A stretch of 64,000 nucleotides of DNA, taken from assembly GCA_002082585.1 (NCBI GenBank), contig CP020563.1:2226001-2290000 (forward strand), read 5' to 3'. Under the pieces are notes generated by a model. That model saw nothing but the letters and a program-made list of their open reading frames with translations, did not search any database and was not told the DNA's origin. The first letter of the stretch is position 1; each line of letters opens with the position of its first letter. This DNA comes from Kitasatospora albolonga. Its GTDB lineage: Bacteria > Actinomycetota > Actinomycetes > Streptomycetales > Streptomycetaceae. The position numbers and the translations under genes are program-made. Shown here in pieces: positions 18,806-27,576 of the stretch.

Positions 18806-19270
18806 TCAGGGGGCCTCGCCGCCGGTCAGCCCCAACAGCCCCCGCACCTGGGCATACTTCGCCGTCAGCCGGGTACGGGTCGGCTCGTCCAGGGCCGCGA
18901 GGCGGGCCGGATTCGCGTTGTGGGCGAGATCCGCCTCCTTGATCAGCAGGGCGCCCGGAGTGGCCAGAATCCGCGCGGTGTACGCGGACAGCTCCTCCCC
19001 CGGCCGCTTGGTGACGGCCAGGACGAGGTCCTTGACCTCCTGGGGCAGGGCGGCCTCGGCCAGCCACCGCGCGGAGAGCGCGTCGTCCTCGATCGCGTCG
19101 TGCAGCCAGGCCGCCGCGATCTGCCGTTCGCTGCCGCCGCGCACCCGTACACCTTCGGCCACCGCCGCCAGATGTTCCGCGTACGGCCGTCCCGCCTTGT
19201 CGGTCTGGGTGGCGTGGGCCGCGCGGGCGATCGCCTCGACGTCGGCCAGGTTCAGGGGGTCGCCGGACAT
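18806..19270 (-). CDS. HD-domain phosphohydrolase-like protein
   Basis: A 154-residue soluble protein with the HD metal-binding signature: an early histidine in RAAHATQ (residue about 18), then AWLHDAIED (about 54-62) and a late aspartate in EADLAHNAN. Length and pattern match small HD proteins related to the hydrolase half of RelA/SpoT or MESH1-type enzymes, but it is shorter and lacks the full RSH hydrolase motifs, so ppGpp hydrolysis is only a possibility. Start ATG 19270 (MSGDPLNLADVEAI). Standing alone on the minus strand, it shares a terminator with the acyltransferase. Confidence 0.82.
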   Translation of the reverse strand: MSGDPLNLADVEAIARAAHATQTDKAGRPYAEHLAAVAEGVRVRGGSERQIAAAWLHDAIEDDALSARWLAEAALPQEVKDLVLAVTKRPGEELSAYTARILATPGALLIKEADLAHNANPARLAALDEPTRTRLTAKYAQVRGLLGLTGGEAP

Positions 19271-19515
19271 GGGCCGACTCTACGGCGGGCCCGCCCCGCA
19301 CGGTCGGCGGGAACCGCCCCCGTGACCCGCAGGCACCCCCGCACCCTCCCCACTTCCGTACCAAGCGGACAAAAGCTCACAATTTCACGGTTTCATAGTT
19401 GCAGAGTCAATCGTTCGATAAACTAATTACTGATGGTTTGTTGACATCCTCTTGACGCCCTCTTGACCTATCCCGAAGGAACAGGCTCATCGGACACGCA
19501 GACACCCTCCTCGCC

Positions 19516-20718
19516 ATGGGCGGCGCCTTCCTGGCCGCTGCCGTCCTCGCCCGCCTCGGCGGCCGTATCGGGCTGCCGACGATCCCCCTGTTCATCCTGG
19601 CCGGTATCCTGCTCGGCCCCCACACCCCCGGTTACACCCTTCTCTCCAACCCGCACGATCTGGAGATGCTCTCCGCGCTGGGACTCGTCCTCCTGCTCTT
19701 CTACCTGGGGCTCGAGTTCCACATGGACGATCTCAGGACGGGCGGCCGGAAGATGGCCATCGCGGGCGGGACCTATCTGGTCCTGAACGTGGGCGCCGGA
19801 CTGGGCTTCGGTTTCGCGCTCGGCTGGGGTACGTCGGAGGCGCTGGTCCTCGCCGGTGTGCTCGGCATATCCTCGTCCGCCATCGTCACCAAGATCCTGG
19901 TGGACCTGGGGCGCATCGGTAACCCGGAGACGCGGCCGATCCTCGGCATCATCGTCGTCGAGGACGTCTTCCTCGCCCTCTACCTGGCCGCTCTCCAGCC
20001 GATCCTGTCCGGCGCGGACAGCCTCTCGGCGATGCTCGTCGACGGCGGCAAGGCGTTCGCCTTCCTGCTGCTGCTCGCCCTGGCCGCCCGGTTCGGGACG
20101 AAGATCGTCGGCAAGCTGATGAACACCAAGGACGACGAGCTCCTCGTCATCTCCTTCCTCGGCGCCGCGGTCTTCGTCGCCGGGGTCTCCGAGATGTTCG
20201 GCGTGGCCGACGCGATCGGTGCCTTCATGGTCGGTCTGATGCTCGGCTCGACCACGTCCGGCGAGCGCATCCTCAAGCTGGTCCACCCGCTGCGGGACGC
20301 GTTCGGCGCGATCTTCTTCTTCGCCTTCGGTCTCTCCATCGACCCGGGCGACCTGCCGAGCGTCTTCTGGCCGGTGCTGGCGGCCGTCGTCCTGACGCTC
20401 GCGATGAACGTGGCGGCGGGGCTCGCGGCGTCCAGGGTGTACGACTTCGGCTCGCAGGCCACGGCCAACATCGCCACCACCCTGGTGGCGCGGGGCGAGT
20501 TCGCGCTCATCCTGGCCACGATGGCGGCGGCGGCCGGGCTGGACAAGCGGCTCTCGCCGTTCATCGCCGGATATGTGCTGCTGCTCGCCGTCCTCGCCCC
20601 CCTGGCCGCCGGGCGCTCGCACTGGCTGGCCCGCGTCCTCCCCGGAGGGAAGGGCAAGGACAGCGGCGGCGACAAGGACGGCGACAAGGACCAGGAACAG
20701 ATCCCCGTGTCGGTCTGA
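19516..20718 (+). CDS. CPA2-type cation:proton antiporter (KefB-like)
   Basis: Membrane exchanger of Na+ or K+ for H+, about 12 helices, 400 residues from the only canonical start (ATG 19516, MGGAFLAAAVLA). The conserved core includes PLFILAGILLGPHTPG near residues 20-35 and LGLVLLLFYLGLEF near 53-66, and a GDLNxx-like stretch is absent, so ion choice is unclear. There is no RCK (TrkA-N) domain; the C-terminus is a 25-residue charged tail. The start is odd: the ATG has no ribosome site and cuts into the first helix, while an AAGGA at 19476-19480 precedes the in-frame codons CTC ATC GGA at 19486. No ATG, GTG, TTG or CTG lies between the stop at 19453 and 19516. Confidence 0.88.
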   Translation: MGGAFLAAAVLARLGGRIGLPTIPLFILAGILLGPHTPGYTLLSNPHDLEMLSALGLVLLLFYLGLEFHMDDLRTGGRKMAIAGGTYLVLNVGAGLGFGFALGWGTSEALVLAGVLGISSSAIVTKILVDLGRIGNPETRPILGIIVVEDVFLALYLAALQPILSGADSLSAMLVDGGKAFAFLLLLALAARFGTKIVGKLMNTKDDELLVISFLGAAVFVAGVSEMFGVADAIGAFMVGLMLGSTTSGERILKLVHPLRDAFGAIFFFAFGLSIDPGDLPSVFWPVLAAVVLTLAMNVAAGLAASRVYDFGSQATANIATTLVARGEFALILATMAAAAGLDKRLSPFIAGYVLLLAVLAPLAAGRSHWLARVLPGGKGKDSGGDKDGDKDQEQIPVSV

Positions 20719-20738
20719 ACGGAGATCCGAACGGAGAG

Positions 20739-20803
20739 CGGAGAGGCGCCCCCGTGCGGCACCCGGGAGTGATGATCACCACAGGGTGGCGGGCGCCTCT
20801 CCG
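20739..20803. terminator. Bidirectional terminator between antiporter and SpoIIE-type phosphatase genes
   Basis: Arms CGGAGAGGCGCCC (20739-20751) and GGGCGCCTCTCCG (20791-20803), perfect 13-bp complements with a 39-nt internal region, between convergent genes. Confidence 0.75.
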
Positions 20804-20856
20804 TCGGCGTACGGGGTGCCGATCGCGTACGGCCCCGCCCCCGTCGGCCGGAGCTC

Positions 20857-22002
20857 TCAGGGCCTGCGCGAGAGCAGCAGCAGGGCCCGGTCGTCGTTGA
20901 CGTCCTTGGCGCATGCCTCGATCAGGTGCCAGGCCGCGCCCTCGAAGCCGGTGGAGACATAGTGGTCGGCCTCGCCCGTCAGCCGGTCGATGCCCTCGCT
21001 GATGTCCCGGTCGGACGCCTCCACCAGGCCGTCCGTGAACAGCATCAGGACGTCCCCCGGCGCCAGTGAGCCCTTCACCGCGTCGAACTCGGCCCCGTCG
21101 TAGACGCCGAGCAGCGGGCCCTCGCCCGACTTCTCCTCCCACTGCCCGCTGCCCGAGTGCAGTTGCAGGGCGGGCGGATGACCGGCCGAGAAGATCTCGT
21201 AGTCGCCGGAGTCCAGGTCCAGCACCAGATGGATCGAGGTGGCGAACCCCTCGTCCCAGTCCTGCCGCAGCAGATACCCGTTGGCCGCGGGGAGGAAGCC
21301 GTGCGGCGGCAGCGAGCCGAGCAGCCCGCCGAAGGCGCCGGAGAGCAGCAGGGCCCGGGAGCCCGCGTCCATGCCCTTGCCGGAGACGTCGGTGAGGACG
21401 GCCTCCAGGGTCCGGCCGCCGTGGGTGCGGGCCGCGACGACGAAGTCCCCGGAGAAGGACTGGCCGCCGGCCGGGCGCAGGGCCATCTCGCGGTGCCAGC
21501 CCTGGGGCAGCCGGGGCAGGGAGCTCTGGACCCGGATGCGTTCGCGCAGGTCGAAGAGCATGGTGCCGCCGCGCCGCCAGGGCACGCCGACCCGGGCCCG
21601 GAACTGGGCGAGAAGCAGTCCGAAGAACCCGCAGGCGGCGACCACGAGGACGGTGCCCGGGGTGACCCGGGCCGGGCCGTCCGCGTACGGGCCCAGGGTG
21701 AGCGCCTCCACGATCAGGGCGGCGGCGGCCGCGGCGTACAGACCGAGCAGGCTGGCGGGGCGCAGCACGAGGCCGCCCGCGACGATGGGCAGGGCGAGCG
21801 CCGCCGGGTCGAACCAGACCGGGCTGACGACGGTGGCGAACGTGATGGCCGGAATCGTCAGCAGCAGTCCGGCCAGGGCGATCCAGTCGGAGCCGTCGCC
21901 CCGGAAGTAGTCCACCCCGGATTTGCGCAGCCCTGTGCGGGCCCGGTGCATCGATCTGCGCCACCGGGCCCCGTAGTCGTCCACTCCTCCGCGACGGGCC
22001 AT
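20857..22002 (-). CDS. Membrane-bound PP2C-type serine phosphatase (SpoIIE/RsbU family)
   Basis: Probable phosphatase acting on a phosphorylated anti-anti-sigma factor in a partner-switching pathway. Residues about 40-125 hold four or five membrane helices; the PP2C/SpoIIE catalytic domain follows (about 150-380) with metal-binding SGDFVVA, LTDVSGKGMDA, FSAGHPP and LFTDGLVEA. It lacks GAF or PAS sensor domains, so any sensing is through the membrane part. ATG 22002 is preferred (AGGG about 9 nt upstream); a GTG at 22020 would add six residues. It is divergent from the Eis-like gene. The RsbW-like protein 21 kb away is a conceivable partner, but nothing here links them. Confidence 0.9.
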   Translation of the reverse strand: MARRGGVDDYGARWRRSMHRARTGLRKSGVDYFRGDGSDWIALAGLLLTIPAITFATVVSPVWFDPAALALPIVAGGLVLRPASLLGLYAAAAAALIVEALTLGPYADGPARVTPGTVLVVAACGFFGLLLAQFRARVGVPWRRGGTMLFDLRERIRVQSSLPRLPQGWHREMALRPAGGQSFSGDFVVAARTHGGRTLEAVLTDVSGKGMDAGSRALLLSGAFGGLLGSLPPHGFLPAANGYLLRQDWDEGFATSIHLVLDLDSGDYEIFSAGHPPALQLHSGSGQWEEKSGEGPLLGVYDGAEFDAVKGSLAPGDVLMLFTDGLVEASDRDISEGIDRLTGEADHYVSTGFEGAAWHLIEACAKDVNDDRALLLLSRRP

Positions 22003-22107
22003 TGCCGGGACCCTATCCACCCGGACGCCTCCGGTGCAGGGGGACCCCGGTGACGATCTGTGCGAAATGAAGTCGTCCGCTTCCGCGCGCCCTGGTAGGG
22101 ATGGCCT

Positions 22108-23343
22108 ATGACTTCAGAACTCCGTGTGCTGCGACCTGCTGATTGGGACCCCTGGTTCGCCTGTCTGGAGCGTGCGTTCGGGGGCGTGCGGAGTGCTCCG
22201 GAGTCGCGCGAGCTCTGGCGGGAGCTGACGGCGTACGAGCGGTCCGTCGGGCTCTGGGACGGGGAGGTGTGCGTCGGTACGGCGGGGGCGTATCCCTTCC
22301 GGCTGACCGTGCCCGGCGGGGCGGCGGTGCCCACGGCGGGGGTGACGGCGGTGAGCGTGGCCGGTACGCACCGGCGGCGCGGGCTGCTGCGGACAATGAT
22401 GCGGCGCCAGCTGGACGACGTACGGTCCTGGGGTGAGCCGCTCGCCGTGCTGACGGCGTCGGAACCGGCCATCTACGGGCGCTTCGGCTACGGGACCGCG
22501 ACCCGCGCCCTGAGCGTGAACGTCGACACCTCGCGCGTACGGCTCGATCTGCCGCCGGGCACGGAGGACGTACGGGTGCGGTACACGGACCCGGTGGCGG
22601 CCCTGCCTGCCTGCGAGGAGGTGTACGGGCGGCTCGCCGCGGAGCGTCCGGGTACGCCGGTGCGGCAGCCGGGGTGGGAGCGGGCGGCGGTGATCGACAC
22701 GGAGAAGGACCGGGCGGGCGCCTCGCCGTTGCAGTGCGTGCTGGCCGAGCGGGACGGGGAGGTGCTGGGGTACGCCACGTTCCGGACGCGGCCCGACTGG
22801 GACCGGGTGGGGCCGAAGGGGACGGTGGTGCTGCGGGATCTGGGGGCGCTGGACGCGGCGTCGTACGCGGCGTTGTGGCGGTTCCTGTTCGGGATCGACC
22901 TGATGTCGGTGGTGGAGGCCGGGGCGCGGCCGGTGGACGAGCCGCTGGTGCATCTGGTCTCGGACGTGCGGCGGTGCGAACTGCGGGTGCAGGACGCGCT
23001 CCACCTGCGGCTGGTGGAGGTGGGGGCGGCTCTGGAGGCGCGTGCGTACCGGGCGCCGGTGGATGTGGTGCTGGAGGTGGCGGACGCCTTCTGCCCGTGG
23101 AACGCGGGGCGGTGGCATCTGGTGGCGGATGCGAAGGGGGGCGCCTCGTGCCGGCGTGCGCCGGATCGCGCGCCGGATCTGGAGCTGTCGGTGGCGGAGC
23201 TGGGCGCCGCGTATCTGGGCGGGGTCTCTTTCACCTCGCTCGCGGCGGCGGGGCGGGTGCGGGAGGTGCGGCCGGGTGCGGTGACGGAGGTCTCGTCGGC
23301 GTTCTCGTGGCACGTGGAGCCGTGGCTGCCGCACGGGTTCTGA
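22108..23343 (+). CDS. Eis-like GNAT N-acetyltransferase
   Basis: A 411-residue three-domain acetyltransferase of the Eis family: an N-terminal GNAT fold with acetyl-CoA-binding VSVAGTHRRRGLLRTMM (about residues 84-100), a second degenerate GNAT fold, and a C-terminal sterol-carrier-like domain (about 300-411). Mycobacterial Eis acetylates aminoglycosides at several positions; many Streptomyces relatives have unknown substrates, so resistance is not implied. The terminal carboxylate at Phe411 (WLPHGF) matches the catalytic C-terminus of Eis. Start ATG 22108 with a TAGGGATGG site. Monocistronic by spacing. Confidence 0.9.
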   Translation: MTSELRVLRPADWDPWFACLERAFGGVRSAPESRELWRELTAYERSVGLWDGEVCVGTAGAYPFRLTVPGGAAVPTAGVTAVSVAGTHRRRGLLRTMMRRQLDDVRSWGEPLAVLTASEPAIYGRFGYGTATRALSVNVDTSRVRLDLPPGTEDVRVRYTDPVAALPACEEVYGRLAAERPGTPVRQPGWERAAVIDTEKDRAGASPLQCVLAERDGEVLGYATFRTRPDWDRVGPKGTVVLRDLGALDAASYAALWRFLFGIDLMSVVEAGARPVDEPLVHLVSDVRRCELRVQDALHLRLVEVGAALEARAYRAPVDVVLEVADAFCPWNAGRWHLVADAKGGASCRRAPDRAPDLELSVAELGAAYLGGVSFTSLAAAGRVREVRPGAVTEVSSAFSWHVEPWLPHGF

Positions 23344-23370
23344 GGAGACGGCGCGGGGGGCCGTCAGGGG

Positions 23371-24195
23371 TCAGCCGTCGGAGAGGCCCGGGGCCTGGCA
23401 GCGGGGGCACCAGAAGAGGTTGCGGGCGGCGAGGTCGGCCGTCCGGATCTCGGTGGAGCAGATGTGGCAGGGCAGGTTGGCCCGGCGGTAGACGTAGACC
23501 TCGCCGCCGTGGTCGTCCTTGCGGGGCGGGCGGCCCATCGCCTCGGGGAGGTGCTCGGGGCGGACGGTGTCGATCCGGTTGTTCCGTACGCCCTCGCGCA
23601 TCAGCTCCACCAGGTCCGCCCAGATCGCGTCCCACTCGGCGCGGGTGAGGTCCTTGCCGGTGCGGTACGGGTCGATGCCGTGGCGGAAGAGGACCTCGGC
23701 CCGGTAGACGTTGCCGACGCCCGCGATGACCTTCTGGTCCATCAGGAGGGCGGCGACGGTGGTCCGGCTGCGGGAGATCCGCTGCCAGGCGCGCTCCCCG
23801 TCCTCGTCGCCGCGGAGCGGGTCGGGGCCGAGCCCCTCGTGTATCGCGCGCTTCTCGGGCCCGGTGATCAGGGCGCAGGTGGTGGGGCCGCGCAGATCGG
23901 CGTAGTGGTCCGCGTTGACCAGGCGGAGGCGGACCGTGTCGGTGGGCGGGGGCACCGGGGCCGTGCCGAAGCCGAGCTTGCCGAAGAGGCCGAGGTGGAT
24001 GTGGACCCAGCCGGTTTCGCCGAAGCCGAGGAAGAGGTGCTTGCCGTGGGCGTCGGTGGTGGTGAGGGTGCGCCCGTCGAGCAGGGCCGCGCTGTCGGAG
24101 AACTTCCCCTGCGGGCTGCTCACCCGGACCGGGGCGCCCGCGAACCGCTCGGCGTGGTCCTGGGCGAGGCGGTGGATCGTGTGTCCCTCGGGCAC
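23371..24195 (-). CDS. Fpg/Nei-family DNA glycosylase (endonuclease VIII-like)
   Basis: Base-excision repair enzyme that removes oxidised bases and nicks the abasic site. The product starts MPEGHTIH from GTG 24195, giving the N-terminal Pro and Glu that form the Schiff base after Met removal. The helix-two-turn-helix contains MDQKVIAGVGNVYRAE (about residues 155-170) and a complete C-terminal zinc finger is present (CHICS and CPRCQ, about 243-266). Length 274. PEGHTIH is typical of the actinobacterial Nei2-like group, which prefers oxidised pyrimidines (family inference). It follows rpiB on the same strand, separated by a terminator at 24279-24306. Confidence 0.92.
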   Translation of the reverse strand: MPEGHTIHRLAQDHAERFAGAPVRVSSPQGKFSDSAALLDGRTLTTTDAHGKHLFLGFGETGWVHIHLGLFGKLGFGTAPVPPPTDTVRLRLVNADHYADLRGPTTCALITGPEKRAIHEGLGPDPLRGDEDGERAWQRISRSRTTVAALLMDQKVIAGVGNVYRAEVLFRHGIDPYRTGKDLTRAEWDAIWADLVELMREGVRNNRIDTVRPEHLPEAMGRPPRKDDHGGEVYVYRRANLPCHICSTEIRTADLAARNLFWCPRCQAPGLSDG

Positions 24196-24278
24196 GGCGG
24201 GCTGCTCCCTGTGGTTCCGGTGTGTTCCGGTGCTGCTGCTGTCCTGCGGAAGGGCGGGCGGTACGGGGTGACATGACC

Positions 24279-24306
24279 GTGCCGCCGGGTGCGGGCCCGG
24301 CGGCAC
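24279..24306 (-). terminator. rpiB terminator
   Basis: Stem GTGCCGCCGGG with CCCGGCGGCAC around TGCGGG, 14 nt downstream of the rpiB stop. Confidence 0.8.
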
Positions 24307-24320
24307 AGGTGGTGCGGGGG

Positions 24321-24809
<489 letters not shown>

Positions 24810-25053
24810 GGTGCGAAGTGTGGCACGAACTTCGCGGGGCAGCGGTCAGCGGGGTCGGAGCCCGTCGGCCACCGACCGTGTGGCGAACGCCACGTGGGTA
24901 ATGATCAGGCAAATGATCCGGAGGAGAGGGTTCCGTTTCTGCCTTCTTCCGGGCTTGAATGCGTGGCCTTGCCCCCCGCGGCTTCCGCACCACCCCACGT
25001 GGAGCGCGGAGCGGGGCACACCCTCATGCACGGAAACGTTAGGACTTCCCCCC

Positions 25054-26487
25054 ATGACGTCGCAGACGACGCTGGCGAGGCCGGGCCACGAGCCCGGTGA
25101 GCCGGACCGGCCGGACTCGTCGGGCGGGCTTCAGGCAGGACTGAAGAACCGCCACCTCTCGATGATCGCGATCGGCGGTGTGATCGGTGCCGGGCTCTTC
25201 GTGGGCTCCAGTGCGGGCATCGCGGCGGCCGGTCCGGCGATCCTCATCTCGTACGCGATGGTCGGCCTGCTGGTCGTCCTCGTGATGCGGATGCTCGGCG
25301 AGATGGCCGCCGCCCGCCCGAGTTCGGGCTCCTTCTCCGCCTACGCCGACCAGGCGCTGGGCCGTTGGGCCGGGTTCTCCATCGGCTGGCTCTACTGGTT
25401 CTTCTGGGTCGTGGTGCTCGCCGTGGAGGCCACGGCAGGCGCCAAAATCCTGGAGAGCTGGATTCCGGGCGTCCCGCAGTGGGCCTGGGCGCTGATCGTG
25501 ATGGTCGTGCTGACCGCCACCAACCTGGTCTCGGTGGGCAGTTACGGTGAGTTCGAGTTCTGGTTCGCCGGGATCAAGGTCGTGGCGATCGCCGCGTTCG
25601 TGGTCGTCGGCCTGCTCGCCGTCTTCGGGCTGCTGCCCGGTTCGGACAACCCCGGTTCGGGTCTCGCGCATCTGACGGACTCCGGCGGGTTCTTCCCCGA
25701 GGGGCCGGGGGCCATCCTGACCGGGGTGCTGATGGTGGTCTTCTCGTTCATGGGCAGCGAGATCGTGACCCTGGCGGCCGGTGAGTCGGCGGACCCTCAG
25801 CGGGCCGTGTCGAAGGCGACCAACAGCGTGATCTGGCGGATCGCCGTCTTCTACCTCGGCTCGATCTTCGTCGTGCTGACGCTGCTGCCGTGGAACGACC
25901 CGTCGATCCTGGAGAAGGGCAGCTATGTGGCCGCCCTGGACTCGATCGGCATCCCGCACGCCGGTCAGGTGATGGACTTCATCGTGCTGACGGCCGTGCT
26001 GTCCTGTCTCAACTCCGGCCTGTACACGGCCTCCCGGATGGCGTTCTCCCTCGGTGAGCGGGGCGACGCGCCGAAGTCCTTCGCCAGGGTCAACCAGCGG
26101 GGCGTGCCGCAGGCGGCGATCCTGTCCTCGGTCGTCTTCGGCTTCGTGGCGGTGTTCTTCAACTACCAGTGGCCCGACACGGTGTTCCAGTTCCTGCTGA
26201 ACTCCTCGGGCGCGGTGGCCCTGTTCGTCTGGCTGGTCATCTGCTTCACCCAGCTGCGGATGCGCGGGATCATCCTGCGCGAGACCCCCGGCAAGCTGGT
26301 CGTACGGATGTGGCTCTTCCCGTATCTGACCTGGGCGACGATCGCGATGATCTCCTTCGTCCTGGTCTACATGCTGACCGACGACACCGCCCGCGAACAG
26401 GTCGTGCTGTCGCTGCTGGTCGCGGCGCTGGTGGTGGGCGTCTCGCTGTTCCGCGAGGTGCGCGGGCGCAGGGCCGCCGCCGGGTGA
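25054..26487 (+). CDS. Amino-acid permease (APC superfamily), copy 1 of 3
   Basis: A 477-residue, 12-helix amino-acid/proton symporter of the GABA permease/AnsP-like group. A 31-residue tail is followed by KNRHLSMIAIGGVIGAGLF (about 32-50), where GGVIGAGLFVGS is the family substrate-binding motif of helix 1; FGEFEFWFA-type sequence (here YGEFEFWFAGIKV) lies near 170. Start ATG 25054 with AGGA about 10 nt upstream. The upstream open frame back to 24808 is not coding. It is paralogous to the genes at 27577 and 29125 but is separated from them by bioY on the other strand. Specificity cannot be read; the family includes GABA, Asn, Pro and aromatic permeases. Confidence 0.92.
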   Translation: MTSQTTLARPGHEPGEPDRPDSSGGLQAGLKNRHLSMIAIGGVIGAGLFVGSSAGIAAAGPAILISYAMVGLLVVLVMRMLGEMAAARPSSGSFSAYADQALGRWAGFSIGWLYWFFWVVVLAVEATAGAKILESWIPGVPQWAWALIVMVVLTATNLVSVGSYGEFEFWFAGIKVVAIAAFVVVGLLAVFGLLPGSDNPGSGLAHLTDSGGFFPEGPGAILTGVLMVVFSFMGSEIVTLAAGESADPQRAVSKATNSVIWRIAVFYLGSIFVVLTLLPWNDPSILEKGSYVAALDSIGIPHAGQVMDFIVLTAVLSCLNSGLYTASRMAFSLGERGDAPKSFARVNQRGVPQAAILSSVVFGFVAVFFNYQWPDTVFQFLLNSSGAVALFVWLVICFTQLRMRGIILRETPGKLVVRMWLFPYLTWATIAMISFVLVYMLTDDTAREQVVLSLLVAALVVGVSLFREVRGRRAAAG

Positions 26488-26567
26488 TCCGTACGTGGTG
26501 GGCGAGTGGTCCGTACGTGTTCCCCGTCCGGTGATCCACAAGCGCCACCGCCTGACGACTGCCCGAT

Positions 26568-26620
26568 CGACGGAGCCCCGTCGCCGCCATGAGCGTCATG
26601 GCGGGGACGGGGCTCCGTCG
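26568..26620. terminator. Bidirectional terminator between permease 1 and bioY
   Basis: A very long, nearly perfect hairpin: CGACGGAGCCCCGTC at the left with its complement at the right end, and inside it CCGCCATGA/TCATGGCGG, around GCG. It lies between convergent genes. Confidence 0.9.
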
Positions 26621-26705
26621 TGGTCCCCGGCGGGTGCGGGAGGGATGAGCCTGCCGGACAGGGCGGGCGGGCCTTCCCAGCGGCCCGTACGGGGCCGGGG
26701 GATCG

Positions 26706-27299
26706 TCAGTCGCGGCGGCCGAGGAGCTTCCAGGCGGCGGGCAGGGCGCCCATCGCCAGGGCCGCCTTGAGCGCGTCGCCGATCAGGAACGGGACGAGCC
26801 CGGCCGCCACGGCGGCGCTGAGGGACATGCCGGTGGCGAGCGCCAGGTAGGGGACGCCGACGGCGTAGATGATCGCGGAGCCGATCACCATCGTGCCCGC
26901 CGTGCGCAGCACCGAGCGGTCGCCGCCGCGCCGGGCGAGGGCGCCGACGACGGTGGCGGCGAGCAGCATCCCGAGGATGTAGCCGAGGGACGGCATCGCG
27001 TAGCCCGAGGTGCCCTCCGCGAACCACGGCATCCCGGCCATGCCGACGACCGCGTACACCGCGAGGGAGAGGAAGCCGCGGCGGGCGCCGAGCGAGGTGC
27101 CGATGAGCAGGGCGGCGAAGGTCTGGCCGGTGACGGGGACCGGGGAGCCGGGGACCGGGACGGCGATCTGGGCCGCGATGCCGGTGAGGGCGGCGCCGCC
27201 CAGCACGAGGGCCGCGTCGACGGCGTAGCGGTGCCGGACTGCGGGCAGCAGGTCGGCGAGGACCGCTCCGGGGCGGACGGGGGCGGCAGCAGTGCTCAT
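26706..27299 (-). CDS. bioY: Biotin transporter substrate-binding component BioY
   Basis: S-component of an ECF-type biotin importer; 197 residues, six predicted helices, with the family stretch AQIAVPVPGSPVPVTGQTF near residues 43-61 and GARRGFLSLAVYAVVGMAG near 71-89. Start ATG 27299 (MSTAAAPVRPG). No bioM/bioN energising genes are next to it, so it either uses a shared ECF module elsewhere or acts alone, as described for some solitary BioY. A near-palindrome at 27375-27390 upstream of the start may be its operator. It is divergent from permease 2. Confidence 0.94.
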   Translation of the reverse strand: MSTAAAPVRPGAVLADLLPAVRHRYAVDAALVLGGAALTGIAAQIAVPVPGSPVPVTGQTFAALLIGTSLGARRGFLSLAVYAVVGMAGMPWFAEGTSGYAMPSLGYILGMLLAATVVGALARRGGDRSVLRTAGTMVIGSAIIYAVGVPYLALATGMSLSAAVAAGLVPFLIGDALKAALAMGALPAAWKLLGRRD

Positions 27300-27374
27300 C
27301 GGGGACTCCGCGGGTGAGGGCAGGCAGTGGGGTGGGACAGGTGAGGTGGGACTGCTGCCGACGTTAGCTCAGAG

Positions 27375-27390
27375 GTCAACGCTCGTTCAC
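27375..27390 (-). promoter_or_regulatory. Candidate operator upstream of bioY
   Basis: GTCAACGCTCGTTCAC is a near-perfect palindrome (GTnAACG-N2-CGTTnAC) 76 nt upstream of the bioY start. It resembles the TGAAC/GTTCA half-sites reported for the actinobacterial TetR-type biotin regulator BioQ. Motif recall is approximate and no BioQ gene is in the window. Confidence 0.45.
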
Positions 27391-27530
27391 CATCAGCCGC
27401 CCACAAAGCGGTGGTTGACGGGTTGGTGGGGTTCACACAAAGGCCGCCGCGCAATCGCCGTCAGGCGTGATGCTCGTCACGGAGGTGAGGCGGTGGGTGA
27501 CCCGTTTTGCCGGGAAGGGTGTCACGGCCC

Positions 27531-27544
27531 CAGACTGTAGGTTC
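27531..27544 (+). promoter_or_regulatory. Conserved leader motif upstream of permease 2
   Basis: CAGACTGTAGGTTC ends 33 nt before the permease 2 ATG. A 13/14 match lies at 29077-29090, at nearly the same distance from permease 3. It may be a shared regulatory or leader element retained after gene duplication. Confidence 0.5.
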
Positions 27545-27576
27545 CCCATAAATGATCCGAGAGTGACCCGCACCCC

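Noticed and set aside
22114..23334. 406-residue minus frame over the Eis-like gene
   Set aside because: Arg/His/Pro-rich shadow; plus frame has the GNAT motif.
24810..25053. Possible riboswitch in the permease 1 leader
   Set aside because: Purine-rich GGAGGAGAGGG stretch was checked, but no known riboswitch core or convincing stem set was found.
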